From: Bin80 sp965220365
GTDB lineage: Bacteria; Bacteroidota; Rhodothermia; Rhodothermales; Bin80
NCBI GenBank assembly: GCA_965220365.1
Contig: OZ244823.1
Span: forward strand, 310,001 to 374,000
Reading direction: 5' to 3'
DNA: 64,000 nt
Shown here: positions 44,449 to 53,555 of the stretch, one piece after another
Layout of the letters: every line of letters starts with the position of its first letter
How positions within the stretch are numbered: the first letter of the stretch is position 1
The notes under the pieces: model-generated
Databases searched by the model: none
Told to the model about the DNA's origin: nothing
What the model saw: the letters and a program-made list of their open reading frames with translations, nothing else
Translations under genes and position numbers: made by a program

Positions 44449-47400
44449 TTAATTGCTTGAATCAGGGGTTTCATCACGCCAAGCATCAACAATCAGATCT
44501 GCCAGTTCATCTATTTCATCCTCATCTGCAAACGGAACTTGGGCGTACATGATTTTGGATTCACCCGAGAGCTTTGCGGCAAGATGACCTCGTCCAAGCA
44601 GGTGTTCGGCGCCTGACTCACCAAGGACAAGGACCGAATTGGCCTTATCGGCGACTTTGAGAACAAGCCGATTGGATAGGTTCGCCCTAAGCTGCATAGG
44701 CATTGCATTTTTATCAGGGCGTTGCGTAATGAAAACAAGATTAATCCCTGCAGCACGTGCCTTTAGACCAAGCCGGTTGGCATTCAAATCAACGGCATCA
44801 CGGTAATCGTCAATTAACATCCAATCGGCAAGTTCATCATGAAACAACCATATCCGTGGCAGGCGTTCAGATGGTTTTACTTTTTCGTTATACTTTGACA
44901 ACTTTGACACGCCTTCTTTAGCCAGAAGGTGATAACGCCGTTCCATTTCTTCAACAAGTTCCTCAAGTGCCTTGACAGCTTGATCCTGTGTAGTTATAAG
45001 TTCTCCGTCAAGATGAGGCATGCGCCGCAACCAACCATAATCAATTCCGAACTTTGGATCAATCATTCGGATGCGTGCATGATCCGGCGAGTTCGTTGCA
45101 CAGATATCAAGAAGCAAACACTGAACGAGAACGCCTTTGCCGCTCCCTGTTTCGCCGGCGATCAATGTATGTGGACCATGTTGATAAAAGCCAGCAAATT
45201 CGTCTCCTACATTGAGGTAAAGTAATTTCCCGTCTTCTTCACGTGCTCCAAGAACAAGGCTTGAATTGGTTTCTGGCGCAGTTTCGGGGAGCTCTCTCTG
45301 GTGCCAGACATCCTTGAGATGAAGGACTGCTCGCTTTGGGCGTTCAACCGCGATTATTATTTCCCTAGGTGCTGGAATCACATTGATCACGTTGATTGCG
45401 TGTGAAGTCAAGAGTTCTTGGCGCTTGCGTTCAACCTTATGAACTGTCATATCATTAGATCCTCTGAAACGCATCAGCGCGGCATTGGGTGTCAGTCGCG
45501 CCCCAACTAGTTCTGCTGCCATATCATAGTTCCAGAGTGCACGTTGTAGTGCCGATTCGGTGTCCTTTTTCCACCTCTCAGCCTCTTCATCTATCTGAGC
45601 AACTCTCTCACCAAGCCATTGCGATATCCTATCAGGAAGTCTTGGTTGTGGAGCAAGTTTTTCTGGCGTTGATGATGGTTCAGGCTGCGGCGGCTGATCG
45701 GCATCGGAAGCCACAATTGCAATTTCCTTCTCCGATTCCCTTACGGGGATATATTCGGTTTCGGCAACTTCACCCGATTCCGTATTAATAGACATAGAAA
45801 TTAGCGCCTCCTTCCAAACTCCACGTGTCTTTTTAGCCTCCTCTTCAGTCGCTGATTTTCCGGCGGCAAAGGATCTTAGCGCATCCGCCACACGAGGTTT
45901 ATCAAAGATCCACTGAAAACAGCCGCCACCGCTGAGTGGCTCAAGTTCAACTGCATTAACATATTTATCGCTGTCGTGCACAAATACATGAGAAAAACCG
46001 GCAAGAATAATAGGCACCTTGTCTTGCCTGACCTCATCTGACCATTTGTGCAAATTCCAGCCGCCAAAATTTTCACTATCAAATGCCTTCATGCCGTCGA
46101 TGATAAAGTCCCCAATACGATGCAACCACAAACCTCGGTCAATACGTCTTTTGTGCCTTGGATCAAGTGCTCTCCTTAGACGCGAAATGGTTTCTTCAAG
46201 TTGTTTTGCGGATTTTCTGGCTTGACCTTTATAATCTTTAGATCCTACAAACTTCGCTTCTGAGATCGCAATTCGTAAAACATGCTTGCCATTCTCAATT
46301 CGGGGAGCAATTGCCATGATATCAGCAATTTGCTCTTCACGCTGCCCAAACCACGACGCATAATCGTCGAGAAAATACCATCCGATTGGGAGAGAATGAT
46401 TACCAATACTGGCTTTTATCATTTCCATTGACAATACAATGCCTATAAGCTCGTTGGCATAGCGACCATAGCCGGCAGCTCGCATTACAACTTGTCCAGA
46501 GAGTTTAGTCGCATCTTTGATCAATTTATCAACAGGCGTATTGCCATAAGAATTCATGATACCAGGATCAATGCTATTGAGACGATCAATTAGCAGGATC
46601 TTGAGCAAGTACTTATCTGAGGTCGTAGATACCGTGATGTTTCGATTAACGCTGCGATCATGAATGTGGCGAATGACTTGGATGCCATTGCTGGTAAGAA
46701 ATCGTCGGTCAACAAGCTCATCGTAATTCACAACCCACTCACCTATCCTATGCGCCTCCGCAAACACATTCCTAACCTCGCTATCTGAAAAATAGACTTC
46801 CCGTGCTGGTATGACATCTCCACTTTGCGCATTCCCCCCGTGAAGAAATGTTTGGACTGCGTTAAGATAGATTTGTCCAGCCCGTGGCTGTTTGGGGGCA
46901 GTCAGATAAGCGGAAACGGACGTGTCAACCTCTCTTATTGGTCTATGTCGAGACCATCTGCTTGGAACATGTTTGAGGAAATCCTCATACTCCTCTATAG
47001 GTGCTTGTTTCCAAACGACCCTAGCATTCGTCGCAATGACGTCCTGAAGAGCGACGAGATCTGACGCTCGTATATTATTGTCACAGTCGGAAAGATCACC
47101 CGCGTTGAGAAAGCCCACTCTCAAGCGCGACAAAAAATTCTTCGCGGTTTCGCTAGCCATGATTGAACCGGAATCGTCTCCGACAGCGACATTTTGCTGC
47201 TCGTAGATCTTCCTCATCCGCTCAGGGTCAGAGTGCGTTAGCAAGAGGTCGCATTGTAGATCTCTTTCTTGCTCAACTTTCTTTGAAAGCTCCCTTACCA
47301 AAGCACTTGGCAAGGCATTTGACTCCGCATTATAAAGAACAACTGAGAAATTATTTTGCTCATGTGGTAAGAGTTTTAGGAATTGTTCGCCAATGTCACT

Positions 47401-49752
47401 GAATGCTCGAGCTGCAACATCAGATATGATACCAGGGACATCATTCTCGTCTCCGTTCATTTTCCGCTGAGGGGGCTCGGCGAGTGAGTAATCAAACTCG
47501 CTTTCGATGAGGGAAAGTAAAACAGGCTTATCGTCGTCAAACCCGATACAAACTTCAGGATAGTAATCCGAATCTAGGTCTTTTTGCTTCTGATGAAATA
47601 ATAAATCAGCACGGAAGATGTCCTCTTTGTCCGCGTGAAGAATCGCATTTACTAACTTCGCCACTTGCCTAGCTTTAATATGAAGTTCCGCCATCCGAAA
47701 GGGATGCCACGGTAAGATGATTGCGGCTGGTAACCCTCTAATTATGTTTGCCGTGCCGATGCACATGCACTTTTTCCAGAGCTTCTTTCGTGCAAGATCG
47801 TTGTCGGCATTTTTGTGCAAGGTACAAAGAAGCTCCCCGAAGTCTTCTGCTTGAGATAGAAATGTCTCTGATGCTATTCCCTTACCGTTGGTACCAACCC
47901 AATCTCGAATGGCAATTCCATAGCTTTTCTTGAATTTTGAGAAAGCCTTGCGAATTCTGTCAATTTTCTCTATAGAAAGAAAAGCCGACAACTCTTCCAA
48001 GCCATTAAGGAAAGTTTGAGTACAGTCCCCCATAACCTTGTTTGGCGCAACCATGACACCGTTATTCTGATTACGAACATCACGTATAGTGTTCACATTC
48101 GCCAGATCAATGGGCTGGATTTGCCCCTTGGCACTTATTGGCTGCCTAGTGACCTCCGCCGTCGGAAGAAGTACGCCATTACCTTCTTGCTCGTTGGCAA
48201 TTCGTTCGAGATCATCGGCCATACTTGTTGCGAGAGCATCAACCGGCATATGCCAAATAAACATCAACTTGGCTTTCACACCTTCTGGATCAAGTACCAC
48301 TTCAAATTTGAGACTGCGGGCGTCTTGGCCAATCGGACTCCTTTTTTTTATAAAATCGCCATCTATATGCGGAAAATAAAACTTGTACAGTTTGCCGAAT
48401 TCAAATTGAACCTCCGGCTCAAACAGCTCCTGAATCCCTCGGTAGCGCACTGCAAAATAGCGTACGACCTTTAAGTTCTTATCGCTCCAAAAGCTTTTCT
48501 TTTCACTGCGCGGAATCCGCACGACAACCCTGTTCTCGGTTATCTTCTCGTCAGCCATTCGTTCGTACAAACGGTGAAGCGTGGCAATAAAACCGACAAA
48601 AAAATTGTCGAATTTCTGTGGGTTACTATAAAAGTATTTTTCCCACGAGCTGTAAAGATTTTTGTTGCGGGCGATATGCTCTTGATTATCCTCAAAAAAA
48701 ATCTTGAGCTCAGTTGTCGGGTCTTTTGTAAAGTCTGAGCTTATTAATAGATTACGCAGATCATCATCAAGTGGATCGTCAAATTCGTCTTCAAAGAAAA
48801 TAATCGTACGCTCACCTAAGTTTCGTTTGGCATCCTTTTCTATTCCCTCGAAAACCTCATTAATTGAGTGCCAATCAAGGTTAACGAGATCGGCTTGGCT
48901 GCTCGTCCAGTTATCAGGCGAAATATCTGTAGACTCCAAAAAAGCTGAAATGACAGCTTTTGCTGAGTCTGTCAAACGTTCGCTTGCTTCTCTGAAATTC
49001 TCTTCAAGGAGTTCATCAATCGGTTCGCCCCGCGAGTTCTCACGAAAGAGAAGGGGGCGGGTTTTCGTGAGAAGACGCCTAAATATCTTTGCCCACTCGA
49101 AATGGGTGTCGCGTTTGTTCTCTGCTATGCGGTCGAATCGCCCAGAATTACGAGGCAAGCCTAATGCCGGAAGCGCATCATCCACAGCTTTCCAAAGCGG
49201 CCGACCCTTCTCGAGGATAGCCTCTGCAATCCTCAGCACGAAGTCCGCAAAATGTTCGATCGTACGTGCCGCATTAGTTTTATTCGCCGCATCTAAAGCC
49301 GCTTGAAGATGCTTGCGCTTTGTCTCCTCTGAATGTAACCGCGGTGTTAGCCCTACTTGATCGATCCAGAATTCTTTGAGTGTACGAAGCGAATCAGGTT
49401 CAATTTTGGTGATCTTTTCAACGCTCTTATTATTGCGCTGAAGCTCCTCATGTGTGGCAGCGAATAAAACAGCTCTTTTGCCATTCGTGAGTGGGCAATG
49501 GCGCCAATATGTGATTGATTCATCACTTCGTAGGTCTTGTGGTAGTTCGCCATCAGCGTCAAATTCCGTATTGATTTTGATTTCCACCACAGATCGCATG
49601 CCAGCATCCTTCTCGGCTGTGCATGCAATTTCGCGGACGATATCTGGGCTCAACCCTAGCATACAGACACGCAACGTACCTTGCCTCTCCTTGTCGAGCT
49701 GGTCCTTTATATGGTTTAGTGCAACTGAAGCAATAAGCTCATTTCGAGTCAT
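44449..49752 (-). CDS. sspH: Giant HerA/FtsK-type ATPase, SspH/DptH-like
   Basis: About 1767 residues from the ATG at 49752, which has a GGAGG site six bases upstream; the frame is also open from a TTG at 49764. The C-terminal 270 residues carry a translocase ATPase: Walker A IAGETGSGKG near residue 1525, Walker B LFHDELADWML near 1640, ITQRPDKN near 1675 and LLGRGHLAAKL. The first 1450 residues lack recognisable motifs. Size and ATPase type match DptH/SspH of phosphorothioation-linked restriction. It overlaps sspG by 14 bases. Confidence 0.8.
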   Translation of the reverse strand: MTRNELIASVALNHIKDQLDKERQGTLRVCMLGLSPDIVREIACTAEKDAGMRSVVEIKINTEFDADGELPQDLRSDESITYWRHCPLTNGKRAVLFAATHEELQRNNKSVEKITKIEPDSLRTLKEFWIDQVGLTPRLHSEETKRKHLQAALDAANKTNAARTIEHFADFVLRIAEAILEKGRPLWKAVDDALPALGLPRNSGRFDRIAENKRDTHFEWAKIFRRLLTKTRPLLFRENSRGEPIDELLEENFREASERLTDSAKAVISAFLESTDISPDNWTSSQADLVNLDWHSINEVFEGIEKDAKRNLGERTIIFFEDEFDDPLDDDLRNLLISSDFTKDPTTELKIFFEDNQEHIARNKNLYSSWEKYFYSNPQKFDNFFVGFIATLHRLYERMADEKITENRVVVRIPRSEKKSFWSDKNLKVVRYFAVRYRGIQELFEPEVQFEFGKLYKFYFPHIDGDFIKKRSPIGQDARSLKFEVVLDPEGVKAKLMFIWHMPVDALATSMADDLERIANEQEGNGVLLPTAEVTRQPISAKGQIQPIDLANVNTIRDVRNQNNGVMVAPNKVMGDCTQTFLNGLEELSAFLSIEKIDRIRKAFSKFKKSYGIAIRDWVGTNGKGIASETFLSQAEDFGELLCTLHKNADNDLARKKLWKKCMCIGTANIIRGLPAAIILPWHPFRMAELHIKARQVAKLVNAILHADKEDIFRADLLFHQKQKDLDSDYYPEVCIGFDDDKPVLLSLIESEFDYSLAEPPQRKMNGDENDVPGIISDVAARAFSDIGEQFLKLLPHEQNNFSVVLYNAESNALPSALVRELSKKVEQERDLQCDLLLTHSDPERMRKIYEQQNVAVGDDSGSIMASETAKNFLSRLRVGFLNAGDLSDCDNNIRASDLVALQDVIATNARVVWKQAPIEEYEDFLKHVPSRWSRHRPIREVDTSVSAYLTAPKQPRAGQIYLNAVQTFLHGGNAQSGDVIPAREVYFSDSEVRNVFAEAHRIGEWVVNYDELVDRRFLTSNGIQVIRHIHDRSVNRNITVSTTSDKYLLKILLIDRLNSIDPGIMNSYGNTPVDKLIKDATKLSGQVVMRAAGYGRYANELIGIVLSMEMIKASIGNHSLPIGWYFLDDYASWFGQREEQIADIMAIAPRIENGKHVLRIAISEAKFVGSKDYKGQARKSAKQLEETISRLRRALDPRHKRRIDRGLWLHRIGDFIIDGMKAFDSENFGGWNLHKWSDEVRQDKVPIILAGFSHVFVHDSDKYVNAVELEPLSGGGCFQWIFDKPRVADALRSFAAGKSATEEEAKKTRGVWKEALISMSINTESGEVAETEYIPVRESEKEIAIVASDADQPPQPEPSSTPEKLAPQPRLPDRISQWLGERVAQIDEEAERWKKDTESALQRALWNYDMAAELVGARLTPNAALMRFRGSNDMTVHKVERKRQELLTSHAINVINVIPAPREIIIAVERPKRAVLHLKDVWHQRELPETAPETNSSLVLGAREEDGKLLYLNVGDEFAGFYQHGPHTLIAGETGSGKGVLVQCLLLDICATNSPDHARIRMIDPKFGIDYGWLRRMPHLDGELITTQDQAVKALEELVEEMERRYHLLAKEGVSKLSKYNEKVKPSERLPRIWLFHDELADWMLIDDYRDAVDLNANRLGLKARAAGINLVFITQRPDKNAMPMQLRANLSNRLVLKVADKANSVLVLGESGAEHLLGRGHLAAKLSGESKIMYAQVPFADEDEIDELADLIVDAWRDETPDSSN

Positions 49753-51268
49753 GCATGCCTCCAAATGGGTTTAGTACATACGCACAATCATCCGACAAGC
49801 GGCGCAATAAGCCGAGAGTGCGCAGTCGTTGTTCGAGACGCTGAGCATTTAGAGTAAATGCATGCTGGTCTATCGGCAGAGTGCCACCAAAAGCTTTTTT
49901 TGCTTCCGGCGCATCAATAACGATGCTGAAGCGCTCGTACAGCTTCTCAAGAAAACGGTGATACTCTTTGCGGCGACCTTCAACGATGCACATCACTAGT
50001 GCTTTAAGAAGGGAGTCACTCGGTGCATACCACGTCCCCGCACGGCGCTGCGAAAAAGTCAGTCCAATTTGTTTTGTCCACTCGTTATGAACCTTAAAAA
50101 CATGTTGTTTGTGACGTTTTTCAGCATAGGATCGGAGTTCGGAAAATATATAGTTATGATCCCCAACCTCCGGTGCTCCTTTCCAAGCAAAGCGATCTAT
50201 CAGGAAGTCTCGGACAGCATCCGCAGGAACTCGAGCATTCAGTGCATGGTGCCAGCGTTGATCGGCTCTTGCGCTTTCAACATAAGCTCGTACCGCACGT
50301 AGCGTTGACATGCGGTTTGCCTGAAGGCTCTCGGAGGAAACTTCACGCAATATCGTTTTGCTTGGGGCCGCAATTTCGAGTACGAATCTCGGTTCTACCT
50401 TTTCACCACCAATTACATCGGCTGCCCGACGCAGCATGTAGATTAACATATGGAGTGATGAGAGCCTGACAAGCGGATCAAAAAGCACAGCACCTGGAAG
50501 TTGAAGTCGCAGAAGCTGTTTCCACGTTTTAGCAAGTTCTTTGTACTCGGGTCTTTCCGCACAGGGTAGGTATCCTACAGTATTGTATATTGTATCGCCG
50601 TCATCAGCGTGAAGTAAAAGAACTTTTGCAACGCGATTCCATGGATCTTGAGCTCGAAGCAACCTCTCGTCTATCAGTTTAGCGATGTCTGGGCCACACC
50701 CACTGCGACAAAGCATCAAGTAAAGTAATTCACCACCACGGGCGAAGAATCGACGATCTGGACTCCCGTGAGGATCTTTCGGCAAATCCGCATAAAGACA
50801 ATCGGGGCCATGGGGGAAGTTGAAGCGTGATGTCCATCTCCTTTTCCTATGAGGTTCTACCGCTGTATTCTGGAAGTACTCAACAACATGGGTAAGCCTT
50901 GAGAACTTGTCGTCGAAGCGATGCTTGAGAAACGAGAAATCATAGCCACCGACATATTTCGACCATTCTATCCATTTCTCATTATCGCTACGCTTAGCTG
51001 CCTCAATCTGTTGAAGGTGGGGATTATTAAAAACAAGTTCACGGAGAGGCAGTGATCGTGGCACAGAATAGCTTATTTTCTCATGCCCCCCCTCCGGCAG
51101 TGATTCATCAAGTGCGCATCCAGCTATATGCCTAGCTCTAAATACGCACAGAAATTCAAGGAAAACTAGCCACGGCGTTTGATCGTTGTAGAACCGATGC
51201 CCCCAAATGGCCTCATCTATCCAAACGTTCACGTCGAATTTGTCAAGCGCAGGAATTACGTCGTTCAT
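49739..51268 (-). CDS. sspG: SspG/DptG-like restriction component
   Basis: 509 residues, soluble, with many aromatic and basic residues and no catalytic motif I can name. Identity is inferred from position: it lies between a DptF-like ATPase gene (4-base ATGA overlap) and the giant HerA-type gene (14-base overlap), the fixed order of the F-G-H restriction module. Codon use and spacing fit a single operon with its neighbours. It could contain a nuclease fold not visible by eye. Confidence 0.7.
   Translation of the reverse strand: MNDVIPALDKFDVNVWIDEAIWGHRFYNDQTPWLVFLEFLCVFRARHIAGCALDESLPEGGHEKISYSVPRSLPLRELVFNNPHLQQIEAAKRSDNEKWIEWSKYVGGYDFSFLKHRFDDKFSRLTHVVEYFQNTAVEPHRKRRWTSRFNFPHGPDCLYADLPKDPHGSPDRRFFARGGELLYLMLCRSGCGPDIAKLIDERLLRAQDPWNRVAKVLLLHADDGDTIYNTVGYLPCAERPEYKELAKTWKQLLRLQLPGAVLFDPLVRLSSLHMLIYMLRRAADVIGGEKVEPRFVLEIAAPSKTILREVSSESLQANRMSTLRAVRAYVESARADQRWHHALNARVPADAVRDFLIDRFAWKGAPEVGDHNYIFSELRSYAEKRHKQHVFKVHNEWTKQIGLTFSQRRAGTWYAPSDSLLKALVMCIVEGRRKEYHRFLEKLYERFSIVIDAPEAKKAFGGTLPIDQHAFTLNAQRLEQRLRTLGLLRRLSDDCAYVLNPFGGMHDSK
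49758..49762 (-). promoter_or_regulatory. Shine-Dalgarno site deciding the sspH start
   Basis: On the minus strand GGAGG ends six bases before the ATG at 49752. It lies inside the 3' end of sspG and favours that ATG over the upstream TTG at 49764. Confidence 0.7.
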
Positions 51269-53121
51269 TCTTCACCGACCATGATGCGAATATTGTCGAG
51301 TTGAGGCCTTCCATGTTCGTCAACATTGATTGCTTGAAAGCTTACTTCGCTGGATCGAATTTCATCTTGGACCATCTGATCAAGGCTCCCTATGATCCGA
51401 AGTTTAAAATCAAGAAAATCTTCATAACACTGCCGCGAGAAACTAGTAGGCAAGCTTCCCTCGGCCACGCGAATGAGATACTCAAAATGCGAGATTTGAA
51501 GCTCTATGCTATCAATTACTTTGTTCTTCCCCTGGACCTGGACTGTGGGATCAATGACTCTCATAAGCGGAGTAAGTTTGCCCAACGGGATATGAAAATC
51601 AAGGTAAGGATTACGCCTATTAGGTGATACGTCGATCTCGAATTTCAGAATTGAGGAAATACGACCTCTTCCGTCACCACCGGATGATGCGAGATAGATT
51701 TTATGTCCATCATCAATCATCATACCACAAAAGGTTCGATTCAGCCCCCTTGCAAGGACTTCAACGGTGCGATAAGGAATTTCGCTAGCGGCTATTTTTT
51801 TGCCAAATTCAAGAAACTCTCCTGATGACTGGTAGACACTCAATGACCAAGGCGAAAGACCACTATCACGGGGTAAAGAAAAGAAGAGTCTCTGCCGTTG
51901 GAGCGCCAAGGAATCCATGAATTCTGTTAAATTCTCACGTTCCCCCTCAAGATAGTCTTGAAGGGCATTTCTATATACTGTCCCAACTGCCCCACCGTAG
52001 AAGCGATCATTACCGACTAGTGCATCATATTTTCCCTGATCATCATAAGGTCCATAGATTAAGAGGTGATCCGTCTTGTTGTCTGTCTCTTTACCAATTC
52101 CAAAAGCTTCTAAAGTAGAGAATGCTTGATACTGCTGGCGGAGGCGTGGCCGCAGATTCGCTCCAAATGTATTTGCGTACGGATTAGTTTTTTGATAGGC
52201 TCCACTTTGGGCACGGTTCTTTGCCTTCCGGCATGTGAGGAGGGACCTGTTACTGTCACGATCCCCAAGAATGATGTTTACGCATAGTAGTAACAGGTCG
52301 CGAATGGGTAAGTGCATGCGATTAGCACGCGCGAGTTTGAGAAGTTCGGTTAAACGGTCTCGAAAGGGTGAGAAACCTTCATCTGTCCCACGCAATCTAT
52401 CCCTGTTAATTCTGATTGGGCATGTTGTCGAGCCATCCTCGGACAGTAGTGGGCATCCAGAGCAATCGCCCCATTGTGGATGTTCAGTAATTTGCCTGAT
52501 GATTTCTCTAAAGATACCCGAACCATCGAAATGACTGAGGTTATACATGAGGAGAGACATATTCTCGCTTTCGTTCTTTTCGTCAACGAGCATGCCTTCA
52601 ATTTCTTCGAAATCCCGAATGTATTCACATTCACCCTCACGGGATTCTGCGAAGTCACGCCAACTAGCAAGCAGTTGTCCGTCATTGGCAGCGATAAGAT
52701 AGACTTCACTTGGGTCGTTATTGCGAACAGCGTCTGCCAATTTAGGCAGGAGTTCCTTCTTTTCCGTGGTCGTGAGTTCGCTCAGATCCTTTACAATATT
52801 GAGGCGTTTCCCCGAATTCGGTAGCTGCAAGTCAGCAACTTTGATTCCCCATTCCTGTAGACCACCATTAAAGTGCTCCCATACCCTTCGACAGTAATAG
52901 GTTTTCCCGTCCCCTGCAGTACCTGTCAGAATGATATTGTTAGGCTCTTCAGACTCAAAATTCGTAATAACCTCATCCAACTTCTCAGGAAATATCTCGA
53001 TCGGAGGATCTATGCCATAGTGTTCAATCTCGGTATGTATGAGCTCGTCATACATATTGTCACTCGCCGGTATAGGACCATAATGTCTCAAGAAATTAAC
53101 CAAATCGTTTGAGTGGGGCAT
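51265..53121 (-). CDS. sspF: SspF/DptF-like P-loop ATPase
   Basis: 618 residues. Walker A GTAGDGKT (67-74) in the context NIILTGTAGDGKTYYCRRVW. A mid-protein Cys cluster (CSGCPLLSEDGSTTCPI, about 225-241) looks like a zinc site. The layout matches DptF, the first protein of the phosphorothioation-dependent restriction module. A GGAG site 7 bases before the ATG supports the start. It is the first gene of the minus-strand sspF-sspG-sspH operon, so its upstream gap (53122-53555) should hold the promoter. Confidence 0.78.
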   Translation of the reverse strand: MPHSNDLVNFLRHYGPIPASDNMYDELIHTEIEHYGIDPPIEIFPEKLDEVITNFESEEPNNIILTGTAGDGKTYYCRRVWEHFNGGLQEWGIKVADLQLPNSGKRLNIVKDLSELTTTEKKELLPKLADAVRNNDPSEVYLIAANDGQLLASWRDFAESREGECEYIRDFEEIEGMLVDEKNESENMSLLMYNLSHFDGSGIFREIIRQITEHPQWGDCSGCPLLSEDGSTTCPIRINRDRLRGTDEGFSPFRDRLTELLKLARANRMHLPIRDLLLLCVNIILGDRDSNRSLLTCRKAKNRAQSGAYQKTNPYANTFGANLRPRLRQQYQAFSTLEAFGIGKETDNKTDHLLIYGPYDDQGKYDALVGNDRFYGGAVGTVYRNALQDYLEGERENLTEFMDSLALQRQRLFFSLPRDSGLSPWSLSVYQSSGEFLEFGKKIAASEIPYRTVEVLARGLNRTFCGMMIDDGHKIYLASSGGDGRGRISSILKFEIDVSPNRRNPYLDFHIPLGKLTPLMRVIDPTVQVQGKNKVIDSIELQISHFEYLIRVAEGSLPTSFSRQCYEDFLDFKLRIIGSLDQMVQDEIRSSEVSFQAINVDEHGRPQLDNIRIMVGEE

Positions 53122-53555
53122 ATTTCAACTCCGGTAGCTCATTGCTTTCTGCACTTAAAGCCCCACAAGATAACAACTATTATTGAGCAACTGCTCTATT
53201 TCTGTATAAACGAGCAATTGTCGCCAACCTGAAACAAGAGGACGGGGAAAGAAAGGGGAGCGAGATGCAACAATTTCGGATATAGCTTCTGACCGCACCA
53301 ATCCCGTTTCAAAGCATATGCCCCGTTGAACAAGCATGCTTTATAAGGTGGTCATACTACCTGTAGTACTTCTATCAATCAAGGGGGACACTGCAGGGGT
53401 ATGTGATTCGGACCTGTGCTAATCAAGAATCCACAGAGTACTTGGTGGGATGCCTGCCATCAAAAGGTGTCTGAAGTACTGGACCACTCGGCCAGAAACA
53501 GGATCACCCTATGATCGCGAAGACGATGACAATGTCAACAGTCATCATCTCGTAT
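53122..53555. other. Intergenic region upstream of sspF
   Basis: 434 bases. A 60-codon minus-strand frame (53155-53337) has moderately protein-like composition but no relative or ribosome site, and is left unassigned. The region probably carries the sspFGH promoter and the right boundary of the defence cassette. Confidence 0.4.

Noticed and set aside
53155..53337. 60-codon minus-strand frame upstream of sspF as a gene
   Set aside because: No family, no clear ribosome site, and it sits where the sspF promoter is expected.
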